From: JARIHC01 sp035692985
GTDB taxonomy: Bacteria > Patescibacteriota > Saccharimonadia > Saccharimonadales > UBA4665
Assembly (NCBI GenBank): GCA_035692985.1
Contig: DASSHG010000003.1
Location: 1-64,000 of the forward strand
Length of the DNA: 64,000 nucleotides
Direction of reading: 5' to 3'
Positions 25,920 to 37,635 of the stretch are shown one piece after another; position 1 is the stretch's first letter; each line of letters starts with the position of its first letter. The notes beneath the pieces were generated by a model. The model was not told where the DNA came from, did no database searches, and saw only the letters and a program-made list of their open reading frames with translations. A program made the translations under genes and the position numbers.

Positions 25920-26696
25920 ATGGCATACACCAATTCACGCAACAAGCCCTATCAACCGGGGCAGAGCGAACCATATAAAGTCAGCCGTTCGCGGATCGAA
26001 CTATTTATGCAGTGTCCACGCTGTTTCTGGCTGGGTGAGAGGCTGAAAATCAAGCGGCCGTCCGGTCCGCCATTTAATATTAATAAGACCATCGATGAAC
26101 TATATAAAAAGGAGTTTGATGTTCACCGCGTAGCCGGTACACCGCACCCGATTATGGCCGATAACCAGGTTAAAGCCGTGCCGTATCAACACAAAGACCT
26201 GGATACCTGGCGCCACAACTTCACTGGCGTTACAGCGTTACACCAGCCAACCAACCTGCACGTTTTCGGCGCGATTGACGACGTTTGGGTGAATGACGAC
26301 GGCGAACTAATCGTAGTAGATTACAAAGCTACCTCCAAGGCGGCCGGCGTCGGTATCGATAGCGACTGGCAAATCAGCTACAAGCGCCAGCTGGAGGTCT
26401 ACCAGTGGCTGCTGCGCCAGAACAGCTTCAAGGTTAGCAACACCGGTTACTTCGTCTACACTAATGCCCGGATTGATGTTGACGGTTTCGACGACCAGTT
26501 GGAATTTACTACCAAACTCATCCCTTATGAGGGCAGCGATAAATGGGTCGAGCCAACACTCGGCAAGATGAAAAAATGTCTGGACGCCGATGATATGCCG
26601 CCGGTCGGCAACGCCGCCATGGGCGGCCCCTGCGATTTCTGCGAATACGCCCGTAAGCGAACCGAACTGACGCTTGGCCACCTCAAGAAAAAGTAG
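25920..26696 (+). CDS. PD-(D/E)XK nuclease-family protein with cysteine pairs
   Basis: 258 residues. The nuclease motif is seen as Asp in FGAIDDVWV and VDYKATSK. Cysteine pairs CPRC near residue 35 and CDFC near residue 240 flank the core, as in RecB/Cas4/AddB-like nucleases where four Cys hold a 4Fe-4S cluster. No helicase or CRISPR genes are nearby, so it is a stand-alone RecB-like nuclease. Extended -10 TGCTACAAT (hexamer 25907-25912) lies 7 nt before the ATG. Confidence 0.8.
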   Translation: MAYTNSRNKPYQPGQSEPYKVSRSRIELFMQCPRCFWLGERLKIKRPSGPPFNINKTIDELYKKEFDVHRVAGTPHPIMADNQVKAVPYQHKDLDTWRHNFTGVTALHQPTNLHVFGAIDDVWVNDDGELIVVDYKATSKAAGVGIDSDWQISYKRQLEVYQWLLRQNSFKVSNTGYFVYTNARIDVDGFDDQLEFTTKLIPYEGSDKWVEPTLGKMKKCLDADDMPPVGNAAMGGPCDFCEYARKRTELTLGHLKKK

Positions 26697-26697
26697 A

Positions 26698-27306
26698 TTA
26701 ACGAGCGGGAGCTGATTCCAGCAACTGGGCACTGGTTTCTGACAAGGCTTTATGTAGACCTCTCATGGAAACCATTTCTTCGCGCCGAAAGACTCCCCGG
26801 TTGTTTAATGGCTCATATGGTCTTTGAGGATGTTGGGCTATAGGACGAACCAAGTAGTCTATGCCGTTCGTGCCATCAGGAAATAAAAGCAGGTCTATAT
26901 AGTTACCAGCGCTGTGTCCAACATATGCCAACAAGGTAGGAACTTTTGTGGTACCTAAATCGTTAATGTTTTGGCTTACTTCTACGCTTGTCGCTTTTTT
27001 GGTTAAACTTTCGCGTCTCTCTGCCGGTATGCGTTCCAAAGCAACCGCTGGCTCAATTTTAAAAAGTGGTTTTCCTATAGTCAGTCGTGCTGATATTCTG
27101 CTATCGTCGCCATGACCCGTAGCCCGAAAATAGATTGCCTGCCATCCGAATGTGCGCAGTTTATGCAAAGGTCTAATGACTGCCCGGTCCTCAGTTTCTC
27201 TAAATATCGTGTTTACTGTTGCAATTTGATCGTCGCTTTCCGTGTGCCCCAGAACTACTTTATAATCGCAGTCGTCCATCATTCTCAGGTCATCTGTTTC
27301 TACCAT
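26698..27306 (-). CDS. Orphan protein, 202 aa
   Basis: Not recognised. Soluble mixed alpha/beta protein; contains YVGHSAGNYIDLLLF and several Arg/Glu-rich helices. I chose ATG 27306 because an AGGAGG Shine-Dalgarno lies 5 nt upstream; TTGTAT-17-TAATAT forms a promoter further upstream on the minus strand. It is visibly more AT-rich than its neighbours, with more ATA and AGA codons. Its stop is 1 nt from that of the convergent nuclease gene. Confidence 0.7.
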   Translation of the reverse strand: MVETDDLRMMDDCDYKVVLGHTESDDQIATVNTIFRETEDRAVIRPLHKLRTFGWQAIYFRATGHGDDSRISARLTIGKPLFKIEPAVALERIPAERRESLTKKATSVEVSQNINDLGTTKVPTLLAYVGHSAGNYIDLLLFPDGTNGIDYLVRPIAQHPQRPYEPLNNRGVFRREEMVSMRGLHKALSETSAQLLESAPAR

Positions 27307-27405
27307 AATCCCTCCTATCAATAACTTATATATTACAATCTAAATTAATACAATACAAGTGCGCGCAAATTTAAGTCCGTCTATAGCTTGCGGTATACTT
27401 GAGTC

Positions 27406-28650
27406 ATGCTAGACATTCAGTTCATCCGCGATAATCCGGAATTGGTGGCGGACAAGTCCAAACAAAAAGGCTACGAAGTCGATATCACCCAGTTGCTAGG
27501 TTTTGATAAGGAACGGCGTGAATTATTGCAGCAAGTCGAGGATCTACGCCGCCAGCGAAATGAGTTGACTACCAAGAACAAGGACCAGAAGCCATCTGAC
27601 GAACAGGTTAAAGCCGGCAGGGAATTAAAGGACAAACTAACTGATCTGGAGCATAAACTTAGCTCAATTGAGCAAGAATACGAGGACCTGCTTAAGCAAG
27701 TCCCGAACGTTACTCCCGATGATACGCCGGAGGGCGGCGAAGAAAACAACCGCGAAGAAAAGAAGTGGGGCGAACCCCGGCAAGACGATGTAGAAGACCA
27801 TCAAGCTTGGGGCGAAAAGCGCGGGCTGATAGATTTTGAGCGCGGCGCCAAGGTCGCTGGCAACAAGTTTTATTATCTGAAAGGCGAACTTGTACAGCTG
27901 GAGCTCGCGGTTTTCCAATTCGGCCTGCAACTGGCGGCTAAATATGGCTTTACGCCGGTGACCGTGCCGCACTTGGTTAGCCAGCGGGCTATTGAGGGCA
28001 CCGGTTTTTCAGCCAAAGGCGACGAAGACCAGATTTATAAAATCGAGGGCGAGGACTTGCATCTGATTGCCACTGCCGAAATCCCGCTAACCGGTTATCA
28101 CGCTGCTGAAATCTTGCCGACTGATAAATTACCTCTGTTGTATGTTGGCCTGAGTCCGGCATACCGTAAAGAGGCCGGCGCTTATGGCAAGCATAGCAAG
28201 GGCTTGTACCGAGTGCATCAATTTAACAAATTAGAACTATATGTCTTCTGCAAGCCGGAAGATAGCGAACAGTGGCATAAAAAGTTGGTCGATTTGGAAG
28301 AAGAATTTTGTCAGGCGCTGGAAATTCCATATCGCCTGGTGCGCATTGCTGCCGGCGACCTCGGCCAGTCGGCTTACAAGAAATTTGACATCGAATATTG
28401 GAGTCCGGCCGATAAAAACTACCGCGAACTAATGAGCTGCTCCAATGTTACGAATTACCAGGCCCGCCGGCTCAACATTCGTTACAAAAACGCTGAGGGC
28501 AAGACCGAATTCGTCCACACCTTGAACGGCACGGCGGCTGCTTTCAGCCGTGTCTGCGTTGCGCTCATCGAAAACCACCAAGCAGCTGGCGACAAAGTTA
28601 AAATCCCAACGGCGCTGCAGCCGTTTATGAGCGGCAAGTCGGAAATCTGA
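27406..28650 (+). CDS. serS: Seryl-tRNA synthetase
   Basis: 414 residues. N-terminal tRNA-binding coiled coil (residues 30-100), class II motif 2 (SPAYRKEAGAYGKHSKGLYRVHQF) and motif 3 (LNGTAAAFSRVCVALIENHQ). Full length. TATACT at 27394-27399 lies 6 nt before the ATG, so the transcript is likely leaderless. Charges tRNA-Ser. Confidence 0.97.
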   Translation: MLDIQFIRDNPELVADKSKQKGYEVDITQLLGFDKERRELLQQVEDLRRQRNELTTKNKDQKPSDEQVKAGRELKDKLTDLEHKLSSIEQEYEDLLKQVPNVTPDDTPEGGEENNREEKKWGEPRQDDVEDHQAWGEKRGLIDFERGAKVAGNKFYYLKGELVQLELAVFQFGLQLAAKYGFTPVTVPHLVSQRAIEGTGFSAKGDEDQIYKIEGEDLHLIATAEIPLTGYHAAEILPTDKLPLLYVGLSPAYRKEAGAYGKHSKGLYRVHQFNKLELYVFCKPEDSEQWHKKLVDLEEEFCQALEIPYRLVRIAAGDLGQSAYKKFDIEYWSPADKNYRELMSCSNVTNYQARRLNIRYKNAEGKTEFVHTLNGTAAAFSRVCVALIENHQAAGDKVKIPTALQPFMSGKSEI

Positions 28651-28700
28651 CATACCGGTCCGCCAAGCGCGGCGTATAATAAAAATAAGGAGGCTCGTCA

Positions 28701-29063
28701 ATGTTGCAGAAATTTGAAGTCCAGGGAGTCCACACCACCGTAGATGATTCACTCCGCAAATACGTGAACCGCAAGATCGGCAGCTTGGATCGCTACCTGT
28801 CCAAGCACGACCGCCAGAGCGCCCACGGCGAAGTCATCCTGCGCGAGAGCAAATCAAAAAAGACCGACCATTGCTCGTGCGAAGCCATTCTGCGCCTGCC
28901 GCAGCAAACTTTGGTCGCCAAAGAACGCGCCATGAATATGTACGCTGCGGTTGATATCGTCGAAGCCAAGCTTAAGCAACAGATTAAAAAATACAAAGAA
29001 AAGCACGAGAGCGGCAAACAGCGCCGCCACGTTTTCGCTCGTTTCAGCCGCCGCCAAGCATAA
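28701..29063 (+). CDS. hpf: Ribosome hibernation-promoting factor (short form)
   Basis: 120 residues with the YfiA/HPF fold: VQGVHTTVDDSLRKYVNRKI, then the basic C-terminal helix KLKQQIKKYKEKHE. It lacks the long-form dimerisation domain. It binds the 30S decoding region in slow growth. A TATAAT and a canonical AAGGAGG precede the ATG, so unlike its neighbours it is a leadered, Shine-Dalgarno gene. Confidence 0.92.
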   Translation: MLQKFEVQGVHTTVDDSLRKYVNRKIGSLDRYLSKHDRQSAHGEVILRESKSKKTDHCSCEAILRLPQQTLVAKERAMNMYAAVDIVEAKLKQQIKKYKEKHESGKQRRHVFARFSRRQA

Positions 29064-29123
29064 ACATTAAATATTCATTAACTTTCGTAGACAGCCGTAA
29101 TTGGCGGGCGTAAAATAGTGAGT

Positions 29124-29579
29124 ATGAATGTCACTGAAGACACATTGCGCCGCATTATGCGCGAAGAAATCAACCAGGCCTTGGACTCCAAGCTGGATTC
29201 ACGTTTCGGCAACTTCGAGAAAAGAATGGACTCCAAGCTGGATTCACGTTTCGAAGACTTTGAATCCAGGGCCAACGCCCGTTTCAAAGACTTCGAGTCA
29301 AAAATGGATAAGCAGTTCAGTAATTTTCAGTCCAAAATTAACCTTGACCTAGCCAGGTTCTTCGGCGAGACACACCGCTATCTCGACAAGCGCTTTAATA
29401 AATTCGAAAAAAAGTTCGACAAAAAACATAACGCGCTGCAGAACTCGATGGCCGGCATAAGCAAGAGGGTAGATGATGACAACATCGAGCGGGCCGCTAT
29501 GAGCCATCAGCTGGATCGCCACGAAACCAACCTCGGCGAGCTGGCGCGGCATACCGGTGTAACACTATCCTCACCATGA
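29124..29579 (+). CDS. Coiled-coil protein with duplicated 15-residue units
   Basis: 151 residues, unknown function, highly charged helix throughout. The N-terminal half repeats a unit like SKLDSRFGNFEKRMD, SKLDSRFEDFESRAN, ARFKDFESKMD. A 27-nt identical DNA block occurs at 29182-29208 and 29227-29253 (45-nt period). TAAAAT at 29111-29116 lies 7 nt before the ATG at 29124, preferred over the GTG at 29118. Likely forms an elongated coiled coil; no signal peptide. Confidence 0.75.
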   Translation: MNVTEDTLRRIMREEINQALDSKLDSRFGNFEKRMDSKLDSRFEDFESRANARFKDFESKMDKQFSNFQSKINLDLARFFGETHRYLDKRFNKFEKKFDKKHNALQNSMAGISKRVDDDNIERAAMSHQLDRHETNLGELARHTGVTLSSP

Positions 29580-29587
29580 CCCATGTG

Positions 29588-29616
29588 TTGACAATTTAGT
29601 AGTAATTTGTTATAGT
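29588..29616 (+). promoter_or_regulatory. Promoter of the orphan at 29674
   Basis: TTGACA at 29588-29593, 17-nt spacer, extended -10 TGTTATAGT (hexamer 29611-29616). A leader of about 50 nt with AAAGGAAA leads to the ATG. This is one of the strongest promoters by consensus in the window. Confidence 0.75.
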
Positions 29617-29673
29617 GTACTCAAGCTTAAAAATAAATAAGTGCATTAAAAATAACAAAAAGGAAAATAAAAA

Positions 29674-30081
29674 ATGAGTGAACAAGTACCAGCTATGGCC
29701 ACACCAATTACACCGGAGGAACAACTTCCTGCGGCAGTGAGAACTGATCAAGCCCAGGTGTCACTTGAGACCCAAGAGAACCCCGCCTTAGCATATGATA
29801 CGGCACATGCGGAAAAGCCGGACATTGAGAGAGCTCATGCATTAGGTAAAATGGTTGCCGGTGTCGAAGTTACTCCTGAAAATACTCCAGACGAAAGTGA
29901 GTATTTTCGCAAAAAACTCAGCACAGTAGAGAGCCAGAAAGATTACTCCGGCGAACTGATGAAAGCTCGAAAGGCAGCTGAAAACGCGGCAAACATTAGA
30001 GCAAGCGAAGTTAGAAGTGCGTATGGGAAAGATCGCGCAGCCAAGGAGGCGGGCATACTAGGGGTGGGTACCCGGTCCTAG
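29674..30081 (+). CDS. Orphan protein, 135 aa, probably disordered/helical
   Basis: Not recognised. Low in hydrophobic and aromatic residues, Glu/Ala-rich, with a helical C-terminal part (KARKAAENAANIRASEVRSAY). Likely soluble and partly disordered. It has a consensus promoter, a Shine-Dalgarno and its own bidirectional terminator, so it is a monocistronic, perhaps highly expressed unit. The 14-nt sequence GTGTTGACAA(T/C)TTA occurs both before (29585) and directly after (30081) the gene. Confidence 0.7.
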   Translation: MSEQVPAMATPITPEEQLPAAVRTDQAQVSLETQENPALAYDTAHAEKPDIERAHALGKMVAGVEVTPENTPDESEYFRKKLSTVESQKDYSGELMKARKAAENAANIRASEVRSAYGKDRAAKEAGILGVGTRS

Positions 30082-30117
30082 TGTTGACAACTTACACGTT
30101 AAATCAAGACTAACAGC

Positions 30118-30149
30118 CTAAAAATAGCTCTGCAAGGGGCTATTTTTAG
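30118..30149. terminator. Bidirectional intrinsic terminator
   Basis: A perfect 11-bp inverted repeat CTAAAAATAGC / GCTATTTTTAG (30118-30128, 30139-30149) with a 10-nt loop. The A-tract on one arm and T-tract on the other let it work on both strands. It isolates the orphan from secA. Confidence 0.75.
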
Positions 30150-30238
30150 TTGTATAAGACATGACACCATATGCAAAAACAGCTATAATGGCATAGATAT
30201 ATTCGTCCATCTAAACAGGGGGAAACCGTTTCCGGAGT

Positions 30239-32863
<2,625 letters not shown>

Positions 32864-32873
32864 GCGAAGCCAT

Positions 32874-34172
32874 ATGAAACATAGTGTCCACCAAGTCCAA
32901 TTGCAAAACGGCGCCCAGGGGTTGCTGATTGACGTACCGGACGCCTCGGTCATGACCTTTTATATCGACTTCCGGGCCGGCGAATATCTGGTCCAGCCGG
33001 ACAAATGGGAAGTACCGCACCTGATGGAGCATGTTCTGCTGGGCGCCAACGAACTTATCCCCAAAGCCCGCGATTTCCAGGCCGAGCTGGAAAAAAACGG
33101 GGCCTACAGCAATGCCACCACCACTGTTTACGACATTTTCTACGAGGCCGAATGCGCCGATTTTGAGTGGAGCCGCGTGCTGGGCCTGATGCTGACGGCT
33201 ATCAGCAAGCCGCTGTTTTTAAAAGACGAATTCAAGGCCGAATTTGGCAACGTCCAGGAAGAAATGGCTGCCCACAGCAACAACCATTTCCGACGACTTG
33301 GCTTGGAAATGCGCAAATCGCTCGGCCTGATCGCTAAGAGTGACATCGAGCGTCTGGAGTTGATGAACAACGTCACGGTCGAAGATGTCCGCGACCACTA
33401 TCTCCGTACCCACCGCACGCCAAACTTGCGGTTCGTGATTGCTGGCAAGCTGACGCCCTCTCGGCGCCGCACGGCCACCAAATTGCTTGAAAATATCGAA
33501 CTGGCGCGGGATGGCGAACGTTTCGCCCTGCCGGATGAACGTCTGTGCCGCTTGCGAAAACCGGTTCACGTGCCGAATGACACGGTCGAGAACCTATATT
33601 TTTACATCGATACTTTTGCCGAGCGGCGCTTAAAGGATCCCGAAACCGACGCGCTGCACCTGGTGAACACCCTGTTGACAGAGACCTTATATTCCAAAAT
33701 TTTGGGCACGGCCCGCGAACGCGGCCTGGTCTATGGCATGAGTTCCGGCCTGAGCCATACCTCCAGCGCCACAAACTGGTGGTTTGGCGGGCAAGTCTCT
33801 GATAAAAACATCGACCCGCTGTTTTCAATCGTCATCCAGGAACTGGAGAAACTGTTGGCCGGCAAGCTATCGCAAAAAGACCTAAAGGCCACTAAACAGT
33901 ATGCTTTAGGCCGTTTCCAGCGCAGCGGCCAGACTGTCGGCGGCACGGCCGGCGGTTATCTCGGTCGTTACTTCTTTGATGGCGTAGTCGATGACTATTA
34001 CCGCATTCCGGAGCGGATCAGGGCGGTTAGCAAACGACAAATAACAGACGTCGTGAATGACATGTTTTCTGATGATGTCTGGGGTTTCGGGGTTTTGGGT
34101 AATGCCAGCCGCCGCTTCGTGGGTGACCGTCAGCGCCAACTCGCGCCTTTGTGGCAGACTCGCAAGAAGTAG
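32874..34172 (+). CDS. M16 family zinc peptidase (single-domain)
   Basis: 432 residues. The inverted zinc motif HxxEH is seen as HLMEHVLLG near residue 46, with the downstream Glu in FGNVQEEMAAH. The C-terminal half has the second M16 fold and the R/Y region (GLVYGMSSGLSH). M16 peptidases normally act as pairs, one catalytic and one not; only this one is present here. Cytoplasmic, no signal peptide. Begins 10 nt after secA. Confidence 0.88.
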   Translation: MKHSVHQVQLQNGAQGLLIDVPDASVMTFYIDFRAGEYLVQPDKWEVPHLMEHVLLGANELIPKARDFQAELEKNGAYSNATTTVYDIFYEAECADFEWSRVLGLMLTAISKPLFLKDEFKAEFGNVQEEMAAHSNNHFRRLGLEMRKSLGLIAKSDIERLELMNNVTVEDVRDHYLRTHRTPNLRFVIAGKLTPSRRRTATKLLENIELARDGERFALPDERLCRLRKPVHVPNDTVENLYFYIDTFAERRLKDPETDALHLVNTLLTETLYSKILGTARERGLVYGMSSGLSHTSSATNWWFGGQVSDKNIDPLFSIVIQELEKLLAGKLSQKDLKATKQYALGRFQRSGQTVGGTAGGYLGRYFFDGVVDDYYRIPERIRAVSKRQITDVVNDMFSDDVWGFGVLGNASRRFVGDRQRQLAPLWQTRKK

Positions 34173-34177
34173 GCGGT

Positions 34178-35260
34178 ATGGAAGAAAAACAACGCGCCAT
34201 CCATCTCCAAGAAGAAGTAAAACAGGCCCTGGAACGCTTAAAAATCGCTGATTTACAGGCCGAGCTCGCTGAATTGCAATCAGCCAGCCAGCAGCCGGAT
34301 TTCTGGGATGATTCAGCCCGGGCGCAAGAAACTATGAAACGGATTGCCACCCTGGAAAGCCGCGTAAATCCTTGGATGGCGGTCGAAAAATCGGTTGCCG
34401 AGGTTAATGAGTTGCTCAAATTGGACGACTCTAGTTTAGCCGGCGAATTGAAGACGCAACTAACCAAGGCCGAGCAAGATTTTGCGGATCTCAAAGAAGA
34501 ATTAAAATTTAATGGGCCCTATGATGATCATAATGCCATACTTAGTATCCATGCCGGCGCTGGCGGCACTGACGCCCAGGATTGGACACAAATATTGTTC
34601 AGAATGTATAGCCGCTACTGCGAAAATAACAGATGGGGAGTGAAAATTGTAGAGGAATCACCGGGCGAAGAAGCCGGCCTGAAAAGTGTCACCATGGAGG
34701 TGGAAGGCCCGTTCGTCTATGGTAAATTGCAGGGCGAGCACGGGGTGCACCGGCTGGTGCGGCTCAGCCCGTTCAACTCAGACAATTTGCGCCAGACCAG
34801 CTTTGCCAAGGTAGAAGTAATGCCCAAAATTGATCGCCCGGACGAGCTGGAAATTGACGAAAAAGACCTTAAAACCGACGTCTACCGCAGCGGCGGCCAC
34901 GGCGGCCAATCTGTTAATACTACCGATTCGGCGGTGCGGGTGACGCACCTGCCGACCGGCCTGACGGTGGCCATCCAGAATGAACGCTCACAATTGCAAA
35001 ATAAAGAAACGGCACTTACCGTCCTAAGATCGCGTTTAGCCCAACTCCAGCTAGAACAGCACGCTGAAAAACTCAACCAGCTGAAAGGGCCCAATCAATC
35101 GGCAGAGTGGGGCAACCAGATTCGCTCTTACGTGCTCCACCCCTATAAACAAGTCAAAGATCTGCGTACCAAATACGAAACCAGCGACCCCGACAAGGTG
35201 CTCGATGGCGACCTTGACCCGCTAATCACCGCCTATCTTGAGCATTCGGTAATACGGTAA
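34178..35260 (+). CDS. prfB: Peptide chain release factor 2
   Basis: 360 residues. SPF tripeptide (LVRLSPFNSDN) for UGA recognition and GGQ in YRSGGHGGQSVNTTDSAVR. I chose ATG 34178 after the M16 gene's stop. There is no programmed +1 frameshift or in-frame TGA near codon 25, the autoregulatory feature common in prfB. Presence of RF2 implies UGA is a stop codon in this genome. Confidence 0.96.
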   Translation: MEEKQRAIHLQEEVKQALERLKIADLQAELAELQSASQQPDFWDDSARAQETMKRIATLESRVNPWMAVEKSVAEVNELLKLDDSSLAGELKTQLTKAEQDFADLKEELKFNGPYDDHNAILSIHAGAGGTDAQDWTQILFRMYSRYCENNRWGVKIVEESPGEEAGLKSVTMEVEGPFVYGKLQGEHGVHRLVRLSPFNSDNLRQTSFAKVEVMPKIDRPDELEIDEKDLKTDVYRSGGHGGQSVNTTDSAVRVTHLPTGLTVAIQNERSQLQNKETALTVLRSRLAQLQLEQHAEKLNQLKGPNQSAEWGNQIRSYVLHPYKQVKDLRTKYETSDPDKVLDGDLDPLITAYLEHSVIR

Positions 35261-35326
35261 CAGAGCAGTTAGTTGTGAAAATTCAATTTCATGGTAATAT
35301 TAAGAATATTAATTGGAGACTAAATA

Positions 35327-35812
35327 ATGGGTCAAACAGCTCAAGCTCAAGCAGGTGCAGAACTCTCTAGTCGCATATTTGAAACCTTGCAGGCGAGCGA
35401 AGTGTCCAGGCAAGAGGACATAAGGGTGGCTAACAGCAAAGATATCAGTAGGGCGCATCATTTTACAAGCCAAATCGCAGATGTTAAACACATTGAGGGT
35501 ATAGATCCCATGGATCTAACGTTTGAAATCATCTCATTGCATGCGCTAATACCTGACATTTTAGCTAGGAAAAAAATTGCAGACCGTGCTACGGAGGAGA
35601 CTGGGGAAACAGTACCAATCGGTCCAATAGAATATAAAAGTGGCAGCATAAGGCATTATGCCGGAGCATTACTTATTGCATCTCAGGCGCTTGACCGGCC
35701 TATTAGGGCTAAAGCAGGCGAAGAAACCGCTTTAATCAACCCCAACGATACTCGTGAGGTTGCCAAAGACGCTTGCAGGCAGCTTTGGCCATTATCCTCT
35801 AGAGAAATCTAG
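35327..35812 (+). CDS. Orphan protein, 161 aa
   Basis: Not recognised. Mostly helical, soluble, acidic; no motif. An extended -10 (TGGTAATAT, hexamer 35295-35300) with TTGTGA at 35273 and a TTGGAG Shine-Dalgarno precede the ATG. It is clearly more AT-rich than the flanking prfB and ftsE. It lies between the secA-prfB group and ftsE. Confidence 0.7.
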   Translation: MGQTAQAQAGAELSSRIFETLQASEVSRQEDIRVANSKDISRAHHFTSQIADVKHIEGIDPMDLTFEIISLHALIPDILARKKIADRATEETGETVPIGPIEYKSGSIRHYAGALLIASQALDRPIRAKAGEETALINPNDTREVAKDACRQLWPLSSREI

Positions 35813-35864
35813 TCCAGAGCAATCCTCCATTCTGCAAACCAGTTGTTCTGATATAATAAAGTTA

Positions 35865-36551
35865 ATGATTCTGCTCGACAGGGTAACAAAAACGTATGGT
35901 AGTGGCGAAATGGGTTCGGCATTGCAACGTGTCAGCCTGCATGTTGAGCCGAAAGAGTTCGTGATAGTGGTGGGGCAGAGCGGTGCCGGCAAAACCACAC
36001 TGCTCCGGTTATTAACTCGCGAAGAACGGCCGACTTCTGGAAAAATTATTGTCGGCGGCGTAGATTATGACAAGCTGAAAGACAAGGATATCCCGTTGCT
36101 GCGGCGTAAGATCGGTACCGTTTTCCAGGATTTCAAACTGCTGCCAAACAAGACCGTGTTTGAGAACGTGGCTTACGCGCTGGAAGTGGTGGGTATCAGC
36201 AATCGCGAAATCCGCCACACCGTGCCAAAAGTCTTAAATATCGTCAACTTAAAGGGCAAAGAAAAAAACATGCCGCTGGAGCTGTCCGGCGGAGAACAGC
36301 AGCGGGTGGCGATTGCCCGGGCGATCGTGCGCCAGCCACGTATTCTGATAGCCGACGAGCCGACTGGCAACCTCGATCCCAAACACGCCTGGGACGTCAT
36401 GAAAGTCCTGGAAAAAATTAACCGATACGGCACTACGGTGCTGCTGACCACGCACAACGTCGAAATCGTCAATAAGCTGAAACGCCGCGTAGTGACACTC
36501 AAAGACGGTAAAATCGTATCCGATAAAGCTAACTCAGGGTATAGAATCTAG
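35865..36551 (+). CDS. ftsE: Cell-division ABC ATPase FtsE
   Basis: 228 residues. Walker A GQSGAGKTTLLRLL, signature LSGGEQQRVAIARAI, Walker B ILIADEPTGNLD and switch TTHNVE. With FtsX it forms the type VII ABC complex that activates peptidoglycan hydrolases at the septum. Start at ATG 35865: extended -10 TGATATAAT (hexamer 35852-35857) is 7 nt upstream; a longer reading overlaps the upstream orphan. ftsX begins 2 nt after the stop. Confidence 0.95.
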   Translation: MILLDRVTKTYGSGEMGSALQRVSLHVEPKEFVIVVGQSGAGKTTLLRLLTREERPTSGKIIVGGVDYDKLKDKDIPLLRRKIGTVFQDFKLLPNKTVFENVAYALEVVGISNREIRHTVPKVLNIVNLKGKEKNMPLELSGGEQQRVAIARAIVRQPRILIADEPTGNLDPKHAWDVMKVLEKINRYGTTVLLTTHNVEIVNKLKRRVVTLKDGKIVSDKANSGYRI

Positions 36552-36553
36552 CC

Positions 36554-37498
36554 ATGAAAAGCAGCCGGTTTATCACACTTTGGCGGGTTATCCATACCGG
36601 TATAGTGAATTTTATCCGCAACGCCAGCTTGGCGATAGCCGCCATGGCAGTGATGGTGGTAACGCTGACCATCGTGTTGTTTTCGGTCATCACCAACGCT
36701 ACTTTCAATAACACTATCAGCCAGATTACCAGCAAAATAGATGTTTCGGTCTTCTTAAAAGACAGCGATTCGCCGGCACAGACCAAACAGCTGATTAGCC
36801 AGCTCAAAAAATTACCGAACGTCAAAAGCGTCTCATACCTGGATAAAGAGCAGGCGTTGCACCAATACCAGAAGCAAAATGCTGGCAACGAGCAACTACT
36901 GACGGCTATTAACGAAACGTCCAATCCGCTGCCGGCGACAATTTTGGTCAAGCCGGTGGATCTGAACAAGATCCAGGATATTAAAGACTTCCTGAGCAAG
37001 CCCGGTGTCGCCAAGCTGCAGTCCGATCAGCCGAGTTACAGTGGCGACCGCAAAGAGGCGATCGATAAAATCACCCATGCTACGAATGTGCTGCGGGAAA
37101 TCGGTATCATCGCGGTGGTCGTTTTCGCTATCATTTGCGCCTTGATCATTTTTAACACCATTCAGATGGCTATTTTTAACCGGCGCGACGAGATCCAGAT
37201 CCAACGCTTGCTGGGTGCCAGCACCAATTTTATCCGTGGTCCGTTCATAGTTGAGACGATAATTTACGGAATTCTATCAGCTGTTATTTCGGTGCTGATT
37301 ATTAACGCCGCCTTTTTGGCCTCTTCCAACGCCTTGCAGGCCAGCAGTCTCGGCCTGCTGGATATCAATTATGCCAATACCTATTTTGGCGATCATTTCT
37401 GGGCCCTATTGGCAATGCAACTTATGCTTGGTATAGTATTGGGAGCGGTATCTTCTGCCATCGCGACCCGCCGCTACCTCAAATTCAAAACGAAATAG
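36554..37498 (+). CDS. ftsX: Cell-division protein FtsX
   Basis: 314 residues, four membrane helices: one near the N-terminus (NASLAIAAMAVMVVTLTIVLF), an extracellular domain of about 110 residues that in other bacteria contacts a coiled-coil hydrolase, then three helices (EIGIIAVVVFAIICALII onward). Pairs with FtsE; the PcsB-like gene follows 140 nt downstream. Confidence 0.94.
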   Translation: MKSSRFITLWRVIHTGIVNFIRNASLAIAAMAVMVVTLTIVLFSVITNATFNNTISQITSKIDVSVFLKDSDSPAQTKQLISQLKKLPNVKSVSYLDKEQALHQYQKQNAGNEQLLTAINETSNPLPATILVKPVDLNKIQDIKDFLSKPGVAKLQSDQPSYSGDRKEAIDKITHATNVLREIGIIAVVVFAIICALIIFNTIQMAIFNRRDEIQIQRLLGASTNFIRGPFIVETIIYGILSAVISVLIINAAFLASSNALQASSLGLLDINYANTYFGDHFWALLAMQLMLGIVLGAVSSAIATRRYLKFKTK

Positions 37499-37635
37499 AG
37501 AGACTTATCAAAATGGCACACAAAGGAGGGAAAACCTCAGTTTAGAGGCACTCTGTAAATATATGTAAGTGTAGGGGGTACACAATTTTAATGAAATGTA
37601 GTATATTAAGGCTTAGCATAAGCAAAAACAAAAAT

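Noticed and set aside
30084..30112. TTGACA as a promoter after the orphan at 29674
   Set aside because: No -10 hexamer at 16-18 nt; the terminator follows at once.
33555..33580. parS-like palindrome containing TTCACGTG
   Set aside because: It matches only the core of the parS consensus, flanks are wrong, and it lies within the conserved M16 coding sequence.
34178..34300. Programmed frameshift in prfB
   Set aside because: The reading frame is continuous from the ATG with no in-frame TGA near codon 25.
37514..37546. Short ORF MAHKGGKTSV between ftsX and the CHAP gene
   Set aside because: Ten codons only; the AAAGGAGG inside it is not followed by a start codon at suitable distance.
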